Positions 1-6,453 are shown, counted from the stretch's first letter. The stretch: DNA of 17,814 nucleotides from an uncultured Actinomycetes bacterium (GCA_937907435.1 CALCIA010000262.1:1-17814); one strand, 5' to 3'. A program made the numbers and translations. Notes: generated from the letters alone by a model not told the origin.

Positions 1-28
1 CTATAGGGGCCCTAAATCACGCAGCGCG

Positions 29-77
29 TTTCCGGCCCTCTATTTCCGGCCCGAAGAGGGCCTCTGAGGGCCGGAAA
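29..77. repeat. Inverted repeat with nested inner hairpin
   Basis: Arms of 12 bp (TTTCCGGCCCTC at 29-40 and its exact complement at 66-77) enclose a second short inverted repeat (GGCCC 48-52, GGGCC 58-62). It lies just outside the left edge of a dispersed repeat copy (79-275). There is no T-run on either side, so a classical intrinsic terminator is not supported. Function unknown. Confidence 0.6.
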
Positions 78-78
78 G

Positions 79-275
79 TGTGACGTTCCCGGCATCTCTG
101 TGACGGATCCGGGCGAGGTGTGGAGGCTCTCCGACACGATCGTCACGTAAGTCCGACTCCCTCACGTCCCTGTGACGCCTCTCCCACGCACCCCTCACGT
201 CCTGGGCTCCTCATGGGGGTCACAGCCTGCCAGGACCCCCATGAGGAGCCCAGGACCACCCTCGGACGGCCGCCA
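79..275 (+). repeat. Dispersed intergenic repeat, copy A, ending in a perfect 23-bp hairpin
   Basis: The left part (from TGTGACGTTCCCGGC) matches the DNA from about 3030, and the right part matches about 3316-3425 and, reversed, 17738-17814. The core is a hairpin with perfect 23-bp arms (199-221 and 234-256) and a 12-nt loop, ACAGCCTGCCAG. The loop is conserved in all three copies, which gives the element a direction. The stretch 1-331 holds no convincing gene. Since the only nearby transcripts run leftwards (lipoprotein stop at 332), the hairpin could also slow or end transcription there, but no U-tract is present. Confidence 0.7.
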
Positions 276-331
276 GCGCCCCGCACCCCCGGGGAACGAG
301 CCTCCGCCGGCCCCCCTCATGAAACCGCCAT

Positions 332-802
332 CTAGGTCGATTCCAGGGATTCGCGCACGGACTCGCGGACGCCGGAGGAGCCGGCGCCTTCGACGGCTTT
401 GACGATGCGCTTCATGCCGCTCGCGGCCGAGGACGAGGTGACCAGAGGGATTTCGGCGGATTCGAGGATCGCGCGGGTGAACTTGGTGCTGGGGCCGGGC
501 GGTTCGAGGGTGGCGACGGCGCTCGTGTCCGAGGTGGCACGGCGGGAGTTCGCGCCGTCGGTCGCCAGGTCGACCCCTCCCCCGGCCCGCTCGCTCGACG
601 CGAGGCAGCGGACCGCGACCGTGAAGTGCCCCACCGTCGCCCCATGCGCGGCGAGCTCCTGCTTGGCGGCGGCGCAGAGTGGCGCCGCGACGTAGACGCT
701 CACCGTCGCCCCGGAAGCGTCCCCTCCACCGCAGCCGGCGGTGGCCAACAAGCTGACAGCGGCCAGCGCCGTGAGAGTGATGGCGACGCGCCTGTCAGCC
801 AA
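332..802 (-). CDS. Small predicted lipoprotein, resembling a fragment of a periplasmic substrate-binding protein
   Basis: 156 residues. It begins with a positively charged tip and hydrophobic stretch (about residues 5-22) followed by TAGC with Cys24 and a Gly-rich tether, which looks like a lipoprotein signal although the -3 position is Thr rather than the usual Leu. The remainder (VYVAAPLCAAAKQELAAHG, then AILESAEIPLVTSSSAA) has the flavour of type 1 periplasmic-binding folds, but at about 130 mature residues it is far too short for a complete one, so it may be a remnant or a stand-alone lobe. The start is TTG at 802, overlapping the end of the phosphofructokinase gene by 8 bp. A GAGG six bases upstream supports this start and implies coupled translation. 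Function is not recognised; export to the outer face of the membrane is inferred. Confidence 0.6.
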   Translation of the reverse strand: MADRRVAITLTALAAVSLLATAGCGGGDASGATVSVYVAAPLCAAAKQELAAHGATVGHFTVAVRCLASSERAGGGVDLATDGANSRRATSDTSAVATLEPPGPSTKFTRAILESAEIPLVTSSSAASGMKRIVKAVEGAGSSGVRESVRESLEST

Positions 803-1823
803 AGAAGACCTCGGCTTCGGCGTAGAAGGACTCCGGCACCGTCTTCAGCTCGTCGGTCGCCTCGGTCAGCTCCACCAGCTTGATGTCGGTCCCCCGCAGC
901 GCCGCCATCGTGCCCCAACGACCCTCGTGGGCGGCCTCGATGGCGTGGAGGCCGAATCGCGTGGCGAGGACGCGGTCGAAGGCGGTCGGGGTGCCGCCGC
1001 GCTGGACGTGGCCGAGGACGGTGGCGCGGGTCTCTTTGCCGGTGCGCCGCTCGATCTCCCGCTCCAGCCAGTGGCCGACCCCGCCGAGGCGGACGTGGCC
1101 GAAGGCGTCGGTCGGGGCGTCGCCGGCGTCGGGCATGCCGCCCAGCGGCTGGGCACCCTCGGCGACGACGACGATCGGCGCGAAGTGGCCGGCGAACCGG
1201 CGCGCCACCAGATCGCAGACCGCCTCGACGTCGAACTGGCGCTCGGGGATGAGGATGACGTTGGCGCCGCCCGCGAGGCCCGCGTGGACGGCGATCCAAC
1301 CCGCGTCGCGGCCCATCACCTCGACGATCAGGACGCGGTGGTGGCTGTCGGCGGTGGTGTGGAGGCGGTCGATCGCCTCCATCGCGACGTTGACCGCGGT
1401 GTCGAAGCCGAAGGTGTAGTCGGTCGCCGAGAGGTCGTTGTCGATCGTCTTCGGCACGCCGACGACGTTGAGACCGTGCTCGGTGTGGAGGCGCGAGGCG
1501 GCGCCGAGCGTGTCCTCGCCGCCGATCGCGATCAGCCCGTCGACCCCGACCGCCTCGAGATTGGCGGCGATCCGCTCGGGGCCGCCCTCGCCCGCGAACG
1601 GGTTGGTCCGCGAGGAGCCGAGGATGGTGCCGCCGCGGGGCAGGATGCCGCGCACCTCGGGTACGCCGAGCGGCCGCCGGTCGTCCTCCAGCGGCCCCCG
1701 CCAGCCGTCGCGGTAGCCGACGAACTCGTGCCCGTAGGCGCCCACGCCCTTGCGGACGACGGCACGGATGACCGCGTTCAGTCCCGGGCAGTCCCCGCCG
1801 CCGGTCAGCACGCCGATCCGCAT
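795..1823 (-). CDS. 6-phosphofructokinase, predicted pyrophosphate-dependent
   Basis: 342 residues, full length for the bacterial PfkA family. It phosphorylates fructose 6-phosphate to fructose 1,6-bisphosphate in the cytoplasm. The N-terminal phosphate-donor loop TGGGDCPGLN (7-16), the GGEDT loop (101-105), PKTIDND (124-130, catalytic Asp128) and MGRD (170-173) are all present. Two positions discriminate donors in this family. ATP enzymes such as E. coli PfkA have Gly at 104 and Gly in PGTIDND, whereas this protein has Asp104 and Lys125, the combination known from pyrophosphate-dependent group III enzymes of actinomycetes. A PPi-dependent, reversible enzyme is therefore inferred. The ATG at 1823 sits 6 nt after a TAAGCT hexamer shared with the divergent methyltransferase gene. 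The downstream lipoprotein gene overlaps by 8 bp. Confidence 0.93.
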   Translation of the reverse strand: MRIGVLTGGGDCPGLNAVIRAVVRKGVGAYGHEFVGYRDGWRGPLEDDRRPLGVPEVRGILPRGGTILGSSRTNPFAGEGGPERIAANLEAVGVDGLIAIGGEDTLGAASRLHTEHGLNVVGVPKTIDNDLSATDYTFGFDTAVNVAMEAIDRLHTTADSHHRVLIVEVMGRDAGWIAVHAGLAGGANVILIPERQFDVEAVCDLVARRFAGHFAPIVVVAEGAQPLGGMPDAGDAPTDAFGHVRLGGVGHWLEREIERRTGKETRATVLGHVQRGGTPTAFDRVLATRFGLHAIEAAHEGRWGTMAALRGTDIKLVELTEATDELKTVPESFYAEAEVFFG

Positions 1824-1842
1824 CGGGTTAGCTTAGACAGCG
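1824..1842. promoter_or_regulatory. Bidirectional leaderless promoter between phosphofructokinase and methyltransferase genes
   Basis: Only 19 bp separate the two divergent start codons. The shared TTAGCTTA core gives TAGCTT on the plus strand (1829-1834, 8 nt before the ATG at 1843) and TAAGCT on the minus strand (1835-1830, 6 nt before the ATG at 1823). Both fit the -10 pattern TANNNT at the spacing expected if transcription starts at or next to the ATG. Neither gene has a Shine-Dalgarno sequence. Each -35 region would lie inside the opposite gene. This is inferred from sequence only. Confidence 0.55.
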
Positions 1843-2658
1843 ATGGCCGACGCCCCGGACCTCGCCGCGCTCACCGCCGCCCAGCAGCGGACCTGGGCAG
1901 ACGGCGACTTCTCGATGGTCGGGCACCTGGTCGTCAACGCCTCCGAGAACCTGGTCGAGGCGCTGGAGATCCTGCCCGACGACCGCGTCCTCGACGTCGC
2001 CTGCGGCAGCGGCAACGGGGCACTCGCGGCGGCCCGGCGCACCTGGGGCAAGGCGGTCGGCGCCGACTTCGTCCCGGCGCTGCTGGAGCGGGGACGGGAA
2101 CGGGCCGCGGCCGAGCGGCTCGAGGTCGAGTTCGTCGAGGCCGACGCCCAGGACCTTCCCTTCGCGGACGCGAGCTTCGACGTCGCGATGTCGACCTTCG
2201 GCGCGATGTTCGCGCCCGACCAGGAGCGCACCGCCGCCGAGCTGCTGCGGGTGGTCCGGCCGGGCGGTCGCATCGGGATGGCGAACTGGACCCCGGACGG
2301 CAGCCTCACCGACTTCTTCGTGATCCTGATGAAGCACACCGGCGGGCCTCCCCCGGGCACCGTGCCGCCCGTCCTCTGGGGCAGCGAGGAGCGGGTCCGC
2401 GAGCTTTTCGGCGACGGGATCTCGGAGCTGCGGGTCGAGCGCCGGGTCTCCCGCCAGGCGTTCCGCTCCGCCGACCACTACCTGGAGTTCTTCCGCGCCT
2501 ACTTCGGCCCGCTGCGGACCGCGTTCGAGAAAGTCGGGCCGGAGGGCGCCCCGGCGCTGGAAGCCGACCTGCGCGCCTACCTCGAAACGGCGAGCAGCGA
2601 CCCGCGCGCGCTGGTCCTCGAGCCCGACTACCTGCAGATCGTCGCGATCCGCGCCTAG
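1843..2658 (+). CDS. Class I SAM-dependent methyltransferase (UbiE/Methyltransf_11 type)
   Basis: 271 residues and the only convincing plus-strand gene. The Rossmann-fold SAM-binding signature VLDVACGSGNGA is at 49-60, with the acidic residue after strand 2 at GAD (73-75), motif II-like DAQDLPF (101-107), FDVAMSTFGAMFAPD (112-126), and the post-II motif LRVVRPGGRIGM (135-146). The C-terminal 120 residues would form the substrate lid and carry nothing that names the acceptor; small-molecule methylation is the usual role of this subfamily. The reading frame is complete with an ATG at 1843. There is no ribosome-binding site, and a -10-like TAGCTT lies 8 nt upstream, so a leaderless message is likely. 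It is divergent from the phosphofructokinase gene with no evident functional link. Confidence 0.88.
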   Translation: MADAPDLAALTAAQQRTWADGDFSMVGHLVVNASENLVEALEILPDDRVLDVACGSGNGALAAARRTWGKAVGADFVPALLERGRERAAAERLEVEFVEADAQDLPFADASFDVAMSTFGAMFAPDQERTAAELLRVVRPGGRIGMANWTPDGSLTDFFVILMKHTGGPPPGTVPPVLWGSEERVRELFGDGISELRVERRVSRQAFRSADHYLEFFRAYFGPLRTAFEKVGPEGAPALEADLRAYLETASSDPRALVLEPDYLQIVAIRA

Positions 2659-2751
2659 GCGATAGACCCCGAAACGTTTCCGAACCCCGGGGAATGAGGC
2701 CTTGTCGGGCGCCGGCGCGCAGGGACGGCCGAGGGAGAAACAAGGGACGCG

Positions 2752-2801
2752 GGCCCTCTCGGCCACGACCCGGGCGGGCTGTGGCCGTGGCCGAGAGGGC
2801 C
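2752..2801 (+). terminator. Perfect 16-bp hairpin downstream of the methyltransferase gene
   Basis: GGCCCTCTCGGCCACG (2752-2767) pairs exactly with 2786-2801 around an 18-nt loop. It lies 94 bp past the methyltransferase stop codon. The stem is strong and GC-rich but is followed by GGGTGTGC rather than a T-run, so a role as transcription terminator is plausible rather than shown. Confidence 0.45.
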
Positions 2802-2872
2802 GGGTGTGCGGGAGAGGGCGTCGGGACGGGAGCGTCACCGAGGGGCGACGGAACCGGAACACGCACGGAGGG

Positions 2873-2976
2873 GCGGTCGACCTAACGTCCGGCATCCAGA
2901 CCCGCGGTCGACCTAACGTCCGGCGCCAGCCGCGCAGTCGTCCTAACGTCCGGCAAACGGACGATAGGACGACCGC
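2873..2976. repeat. Four-copy 19-bp motif: three direct copies plus one inverted
   Basis: GGTCGACCTAACGTCCGGC occurs at 2875-2893 and 2906-2924. A third copy starting AGTCGTCC is at 2936-2954, so the period is 30-31 bp, about three helical turns. A fourth copy, inverted (GCGGTCGTCCTATCGTCCG read on the minus strand), occupies 2976-2958. Copies three and four form a 16-bp stem with one mismatch (2937-2952 / 2958-2973) and a 5-nt loop. The spacers are unrelated to each other. This could be a binding array for a DNA-binding protein; no cognate regulator is visible nearby. Confidence 0.7.
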
Positions 2977-3135
2977 ATGGTGCCGGGGCCTTTTCTGCGG
3001 CCCCAACGGGCGACGGAAGGCGCAAGGGCATGTGACGTTCCCGGCGTCTTCGTCACGGACGGGCCGAGCTGTGGAATCTCCCGCACGGGAGCGTGACGGA
3101 AGGCCGAGCGCCCATCGGTCAGGAGACTCCGAGTG

Positions 3136-3164
3136 GACTTTCGGTCGCACAGCGACCGAAAGTC
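3136..3164. repeat. Perfect 13-bp hairpin with 3-nt loop (GGTCGC-nCA-GCGACC family)
   Basis: GACTTTCGGTCGC (3136-3148) pairs with 3152-3164 around ACA. The context GGTCAGGA(n)xCTCCGxGTGGA before the stem and GTCGACxCG after it recurs at 8038-8092, so this is a family member and not a chance palindrome. Confidence 0.6.
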
Positions 3165-3215
3165 GACGCGTCGGCGCGGGTGCCCGACAGGCCGCATTCC
3201 GACGGTCGGAACTTT

Positions 3216-3258
3216 GCGTGGTTCGAAATCCACCTGTGGGGTGGATTTCGAACCACGC
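3216..3258. repeat. Perfect 19-bp hairpin with 5-nt loop
   Basis: GCGTGGTTCGAAATCCACC (3216-3234) is the exact complement of 3240-3258, with loop TGTGG, and pairing continues weakly outward. It lies inside the insertion that separates the two halves of repeat copy B. No second copy was seen in this window. It contains a T-loop-like string but is not a tRNA. Confidence 0.55.
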
Positions 3259-3420
3259 TAATTCCTGATCGTTCGAGCCCTCGCCCCTCCCACGCGGAAC
3301 GCTCACGAAAGTCCAGACTTCATCGCGTCCCTGTAACGCCCCTCCCCCGAATGCCTCGAGTTCCGGTGCACCTCTTGGGGGTCACAGCCTGCCAGCGGGC
3401 CCATGAGGCGCCCAGGACAA

Positions 3421-3451
3421 CCGCCCGCCACCCGAAAAGTGGTGCGGGCGG
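3421..3451 (-). terminator. Possible terminator of the trpFBA transcript
   Basis: The arms 3421-3432 (CCGCCCGCCACC) and 3441-3451 pair with one bulged base around CGAAAAGT. Read leftwards, the stem is followed by TTGTCC, a weak U-containing tail. It lies about 85 bp past the stop codon of the last gene in the operon. A weaker hairpin (GTCCGGCAC/GTGCCGAC, near 3497-3520) lies between. The assignment is tentative. Confidence 0.4.
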
Positions 3452-3536
3452 CCGGAGTCAGGCCTGCATGGAACCTCCCGTGGCCCTACGACCAAGTCCG
3501 GCACGCGACGAGTGCCGACACGCCGCGCGCGGACGC

Positions 3537-3722
3537 TCAGCCCTGGAGGCGTTCGCCGTCGGGATTCGACGGCGCGAGGCCGCGAAGCACGACCTTGAGG
3601 ATCACCGCGATCAGCAGGATCCCGAAGAAGATCAGGCCGGAGACGCCACCGCCCTGGCCGAGCCAGGCGTAGATGAGCGTCGTGACGGCAAGCGCGATGA
3701 AGGTCCAGACGGCGATGAACAT
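3537..3722 (-). CDS. Small two-helix membrane protein, last gene of the trpFBA operon
   Basis: 61 residues with two strongly hydrophobic stretches (about 2-20 and 28-48), joined by a Gly-rich turn (GQGGG) and ending in a short charged tail with Arg, Asp, Glu and Arg. The ATG at 3722 lies 12 bp after the trpA stop. The TAG stop of trpA also forms TAGGAT, which could serve either as an AGGA ribosome-binding site or as a -10 element (9 nt before ATG). The protein family is not recognised and no enzymatic motif is present. The high-GC codon pattern, good start and tight spacing support a real gene. Its link to tryptophan synthesis may be only positional. Confidence 0.65.
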   Translation of the reverse strand: MFIAVWTFIALAVTTLIYAWLGQGGGVSGLIFFGILLIAVILKVVLRGLAPSNPDGERLQG

Positions 3723-3734
3723 GCGTCGCGCATC

Positions 3735-4544
3735 CTATCCGGCGAGGGCGACGCGTGCCTCGGCGAGGAACTCGGCCACCGATTCGGCCGCCCCGGCGGG
3801 GCTTCCGCCTTCGTCCGCGGCGCGCACCAGGCGGCTGCCGATGATCACCCCGTCGGCGACCTTGCCGACCTCGGCGGCGTGCGCCGGGGTGCCGATCCCG
3901 AAGCCGACCGCGACCGGGGTCTCCCCCGCGTCGGCCTTGGTCGCGGCGACCAGGTCGGCCAGCTCCGGCGGCAGCTCGCCGCGCTCCCCGGTCGTCCCCA
4001 CCGTGGAGACGACGTAGACGAAGCCCTTGGCGACGGCGCAGATCTCGGCGCGGCGCCCCGGCGGCGTCGTCGGCGCCACCAACGGCACCATCGCCAGACC
4101 CGCGGCGCCGAAGGCCTCGCGGATCCCCTCGTCCTCGCCCAGCGGCAGGTCGGGGATGATCGCCCCCGCGGCGCCCGCCGCCCGCGCCAGCTTCGCGAAC
4201 TCCGCACCGCCGCCGTGCGCGAGCACCATGTTCGCGTAGATCATCAGCACCACCGGCAGCTTGTCGGCGATCGCCTCGCAGGTCTCCAGCGCGGTCCGCA
4301 GCGTCGCCCCGTTCGCCAGCGCCACCGTGTCGGCCGAGTGGATCGTGGGACCGTCGGCGAGCGGGTCGGAGTACGGCACCCCGAGCTCGACCAGGTCGGC
4401 CCCGGCGTCGGCATAGGCGGCGGCCACCGCCAGGCCCGACTCGCGGTCGGGGAAGCCGGCCATCATGTAGGGCATCAGGGCGGCGCGCCCCTCCGCCTTG
4501 GCCGCGTCGAACGCCGCCCGGATCGCCTGCTCGCCCGCGATCAC
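3735..4544 (-). CDS. trpA: Tryptophan synthase alpha chain
   Basis: 269 residues, normal length. It cleaves indole-3-glycerol phosphate to indole and glyceraldehyde 3-phosphate as part of the alpha2-beta2 synthase complex in the cytoplasm. The catalytic pair Glu53 (LVELGVPYSD) and Asp60 is present, with the conserved PLADGPTI following, the phosphate-binding loops VAVGFGIGTP (211-220) and VIIGSRLV (233-240), and the mobile loop-6 equivalent STVGTTGER (180-188). An open frame extends upstream, but the GTG at 4544 is chosen: it overlaps the trpB stop codon as GTGA (4-bp overlap), gives the family's usual N-terminus, and implies translational coupling that would keep alpha and beta subunits balanced. 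Confidence 0.97.
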   Translation of the reverse strand: MIAGEQAIRAAFDAAKAEGRAALMPYMMAGFPDRESGLAVAAAYADAGADLVELGVPYSDPLADGPTIHSADTVALANGATLRTALETCEAIADKLPVVLMIYANMVLAHGGGAEFAKLARAAGAAGAIIPDLPLGEDEGIREAFGAAGLAMVPLVAPTTPPGRRAEICAVAKGFVYVVSTVGTTGERGELPPELADLVAATKADAGETPVAVGFGIGTPAHAAEVGKVADGVIIGSRLVRAADEGGSPAGAAESVAEFLAEARVALAG

Positions 4545-5716
4545 GGCGCCTCGCTCGTCCTGCGCACGTACTCGTCCAGGTCCTTGTCGCCGCGCCCCGA
4601 CAGGCAGAGCACGTCGAAGCCCTCCCCCTCGAGCGGGTTCTCCAGCAGCCACGCCACCGCGTGCGAGGACTCGAGCGCCGGGATGATCCCCTCGAGGCGC
4701 GCCAGCTCACCCAGCGCGCCGAGCGCGCCGGCGTCGGTCATCGGGAAGTAGGCGGCCCGCCCGGTGTCCCGCAGGTGCGCGTGCTGCGGCCCCGTCCCCG
4801 GATAGTCGAGGCCCGCCGAGACCGAGTGGGCTTCGAGGATCTGCCCGTCCTCGTCGGCGACGATCGCCGAGAGCGAGCCGTGCAGGACGCCGGTCGTCCC
4901 CGCGTTCAGGGAGGCGCCGTGGCGGCCGGTCTCGATCCCGTCGCCGCCCGCCTCGACCCCGATCAGCTCGACCGCGGCGTCGTCGAGGAACGGGGCGAAG
5001 ATGCCGATCGCGTTGGAGCCACCGCCGACGCAGGCGATCACCCGCCGCGGCAGCGCGCCCTCGGCCGCCAGCGCCTGCTCGCGCGCCTCCTCGCCGATCA
5101 CCCGCTGCAGGTCCCGCACCAGCACCGGGTAGGGCGCCGGGCCGACCGCCGAGCCGATCACGTAGTGCGTCGTCTCGACGTTCGCGACCCAGTCGCGGAT
5201 CGCCGCCGAGGTCGCCTCCTTCAGCGTCCGCGCGCCCGCGTCGACCGGCGCCACCTCGGCGCCCAGCAGCTTCATCCGCTCGACGTTCGGCGCCTGGCGG
5301 CGGATGTCCTCAGTGCCCATGTAGACGATGCATTCGAGGCCCAGCAGCGCGCAGGCGGTCGCGGTGGCGACGCCGTGCTGCCCGGCCCCGGTCTCGGCGA
5401 TGATCCGCTGCTTGCCCATGCGCTGCGCCAGCAGGGTCTGGCCGAGCGCGTTGTTGATCTTGTGGGCGCCGGTGTGGGCGAGGTCCTCGCGCTTCAGGTA
5501 CACCCGCGAGCCGACCCGCTCCGACAGGCGCTGCGCCAGGTAAAGCGGCGTCGGGCGCCCGACGTAGTCGCGGCGCAGCCCGTCGAGGCGCGCCACGTAC
5601 TCGGGGTCCTCGCGGGTCGCTTCCCAGGCCGCGGTCAGCTCGTCGAGCGCCGCGATCAGCGTCTCAGGGACGTATCGGCCCCCGTAGGGCCCGAAGCGCT
5701 GCTCGATCACGCTCAT
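4541..5716 (-). CDS. trpB: Tryptophan synthase beta chain
   Basis: 391 residues. It condenses indole with L-serine to tryptophan, using PLP. The Schiff-base lysine is Lys86 in HTGAHKINNALGQ, the catalytic Glu108 lies in AETGAGQHG, the PLP phosphate loop is GGGSNAIG (231-238), and CLSGRGDKD (371-379) is near the C-terminus. ESSHA (349-353) is also present. This is the canonical TrpB1 type that partners with TrpA, not the stand-alone TrpB2. The ATG start shares its A with the trpF stop codon (TGATG), and the end overlaps trpA. All three genes are therefore tightly coupled. Confidence 0.98.
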   Translation of the reverse strand: MSVIEQRFGPYGGRYVPETLIAALDELTAAWEATREDPEYVARLDGLRRDYVGRPTPLYLAQRLSERVGSRVYLKREDLAHTGAHKINNALGQTLLAQRMGKQRIIAETGAGQHGVATATACALLGLECIVYMGTEDIRRQAPNVERMKLLGAEVAPVDAGARTLKEATSAAIRDWVANVETTHYVIGSAVGPAPYPVLVRDLQRVIGEEAREQALAAEGALPRRVIACVGGGSNAIGIFAPFLDDAAVELIGVEAGGDGIETGRHGASLNAGTTGVLHGSLSAIVADEDGQILEAHSVSAGLDYPGTGPQHAHLRDTGRAAYFPMTDAGALGALGELARLEGIIPALESSHAVAWLLENPLEGEGFDVLCLSGRGDKDLDEYVRRTSEAP

Positions 5717-6351
5717 CAGGTGGCGGCGCCGACCGAGTTCGCCGCCTCGTAGAAGGCGGCCATCTTGGCGTGGTCCTTGCGGCCCGGCGCGGCCTCGACG
5801 CCGCTGGCGACATCGACCGCGTAAGGGTGGACGATCTCCACCGCCGCAGCGACGTTGTCGGGACGCAGTCCCCCGGCCAGGATCGCCGGGACCTCGGAGC
5901 GATGGCCGCGCAGGAGCTCCCAGTCGAAGGTCTCGCCGGTCCCCCCGGGCAGGTCCTTGGCGCGGCGGTCGAAGAGGTGGAAGGCGACGCTGCGGTAGGC
6001 CTCGGCGGCGTGAATATCGGCCGCGGAGGCGACGTGGATCGCCTTGATCACCTTGACGCCGGTGCGGCGGCCCACCTCGGCGCAGAAGGAGGCGCCCTCC
6101 TCACCGTTCAGCTGCACCATCGAGAGCTGCTCGTCCTCGACCGCGCGGACGACCTCGGTCAGCGTCGGGTTGACGAACACGCCGACGATCTCGGCCTTGC
6201 GGCGGAAGGCGGCGGCGATCTGCGCGGCCACGGCCGGGTCGACGCTGCGCGCCGAGGGCTCCCAGTGGATCAGCCCGATCGCCCAGGCCCCGAGGCGCAC
6301 CGCCTCGGCGGCGTCGTCGATGTCGGTGATCCCGCAGAACTTGACGCGCAT
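5716..6351 (-). CDS. trpF: Phosphoribosylanthranilate isomerase
   Basis: 211 residues. It converts N-(5-phosphoribosyl)anthranilate to CdRP by an Amadori rearrangement. The (beta-alpha)8 signature KFCGIT (4-9) carries the general base Cys6, Asp128 (HLFDRR) is the expected general acid, and GGTGETFDW (136-144), AGGLRPDNV (159-167) and DVASGVE (180-186) are the phosphate-binding and C-terminal motifs. The usual QLHGxE is QLNGEE here (80-85), a His-to-Asn change whose effect is unknown. It is the first gene of the trpF-trpB-trpA-small ORF unit. TAATCT ends 6 nt before the ATG, so a leaderless transcript is likely. Presence of a true TrpF means this organism need not rely on a dual-function PriA. 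Confidence 0.97.
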   Translation of the reverse strand: MRVKFCGITDIDDAAEAVRLGAWAIGLIHWEPSARSVDPAVAAQIAAAFRRKAEIVGVFVNPTLTEVVRAVEDEQLSMVQLNGEEGASFCAEVGRRTGVKVIKAIHVASAADIHAAEAYRSVAFHLFDRRAKDLPGGTGETFDWELLRGHRSEVPAILAGGLRPDNVAAAVEIVHPYAVDVASGVEAAPGRKDHAKMAAFYEAANSVGAAT

Positions 6352-6363
6352 GCGCCCAGATTA
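6352..6363 (-). promoter_or_regulatory. Predicted -10 element of trpF (leaderless)
   Basis: Minus-strand TAATCT (6363-6358) is followed by GGGCGC and the ATG of trpF. The spacing predicts transcription starting at the initiation codon. The upstream gene (htrA) ends in a good terminator, so trpFBA needs its own promoter. The -35 region would fall in the palindrome at 6376-6410, and no good TTGACA match is evident. Confidence 0.55.
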
Positions 6364-6375
6364 CGGGACCGGCCC

Positions 6376-6410
6376 CCGACGCTTGTCGCCCACAGGGCGA
6401 CAAGCGTCGG
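6376..6410. repeat. Perfect 15-bp palindrome over the trpF upstream region
   Basis: CCGACGCTTGTCGCC (6376-6390) pairs with 6396-6410 around CACAG. It starts 12 bp upstream of the trpF -10 hexamer, so it covers the expected -35 position. It could be an operator for a dimeric regulator, a second terminator after htrA, or a relative of the hairpins at 3136 and 8052, which share GTCGC...CA...GCGAC at the loop. Sequence alone does not decide among these. Confidence 0.55.
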
Positions 6411-6453
6411 GAAAGAAGAGAACCGCCCGAGGGGCCGGACTCCCCTCGGGCGG
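6411..6453 (-). terminator. Rho-independent terminator of htrA
   Basis: Read leftwards, the stem CCGCCCGAGGGG / CCCCTCGGGCGG (12 bp perfect, 7-nt loop, 6423-6453) is followed by TTCTCTTCTTT. It begins 14 bp after the htrA stop codon. This is the best intrinsic terminator in the window and separates htrA from trpF. Confidence 0.8.

Larger units (their letters stand above)
3030..3425 (+). repeat. Dispersed intergenic repeat, copy B, degenerate and interrupted
   Basis: 3030-3107 (TGTGACGTTCCCGGCGTCTT onward) matches copy A from 79, and about 3316-3425 matches copy A 157-262, including the conserved loop ACAGCCTGCCAG at 3382-3393. About 200 bp carrying two other hairpins (3136-3164 and 3216-3258) lie between the two halves and are missing from copy A. 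The terminal hairpin arms have drifted but remain largely complementary. Confidence 0.6.
2659..3536. other. Gene-free, repeat-rich intergenic region
   Basis: About 880 bp lie between the 3' ends of the methyltransferase gene and the trpA-linked small gene, which converge here. Open frames in it have no recognisable family, translate through palindromes, and are judged non-coding. It holds in order: a 16-bp hairpin (2752-2801), a cluster of four copies of a 19-bp motif (2873-2976), dispersed repeat copy B (about 3030-3425) split by two further hairpins (3136-3164 and 3216-3258), and a terminator-like hairpin (3421-3451). Confidence 0.7.

Noticed and set aside
120..402. Small plus-strand open frames near the left end
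   Set aside because: They are composed of Pro/Arg-rich translation of the repeat hairpin, lack ribosome-binding sites and overlap the 3' end of the lipoprotein gene.
2875..2954. Three repeats with 11-12 bp spacers, resembling a tiny CRISPR array
   Set aside because: Spacers are far too short for CRISPR, a fourth copy is inverted, and no cas gene is present in the window.
3216..3258. GGTTCGAAATCC string resembling a tRNA T-loop
   Set aside because: It is part of a simple 19-bp hairpin. No anticodon arm, D arm or acceptor stem can be built around it.
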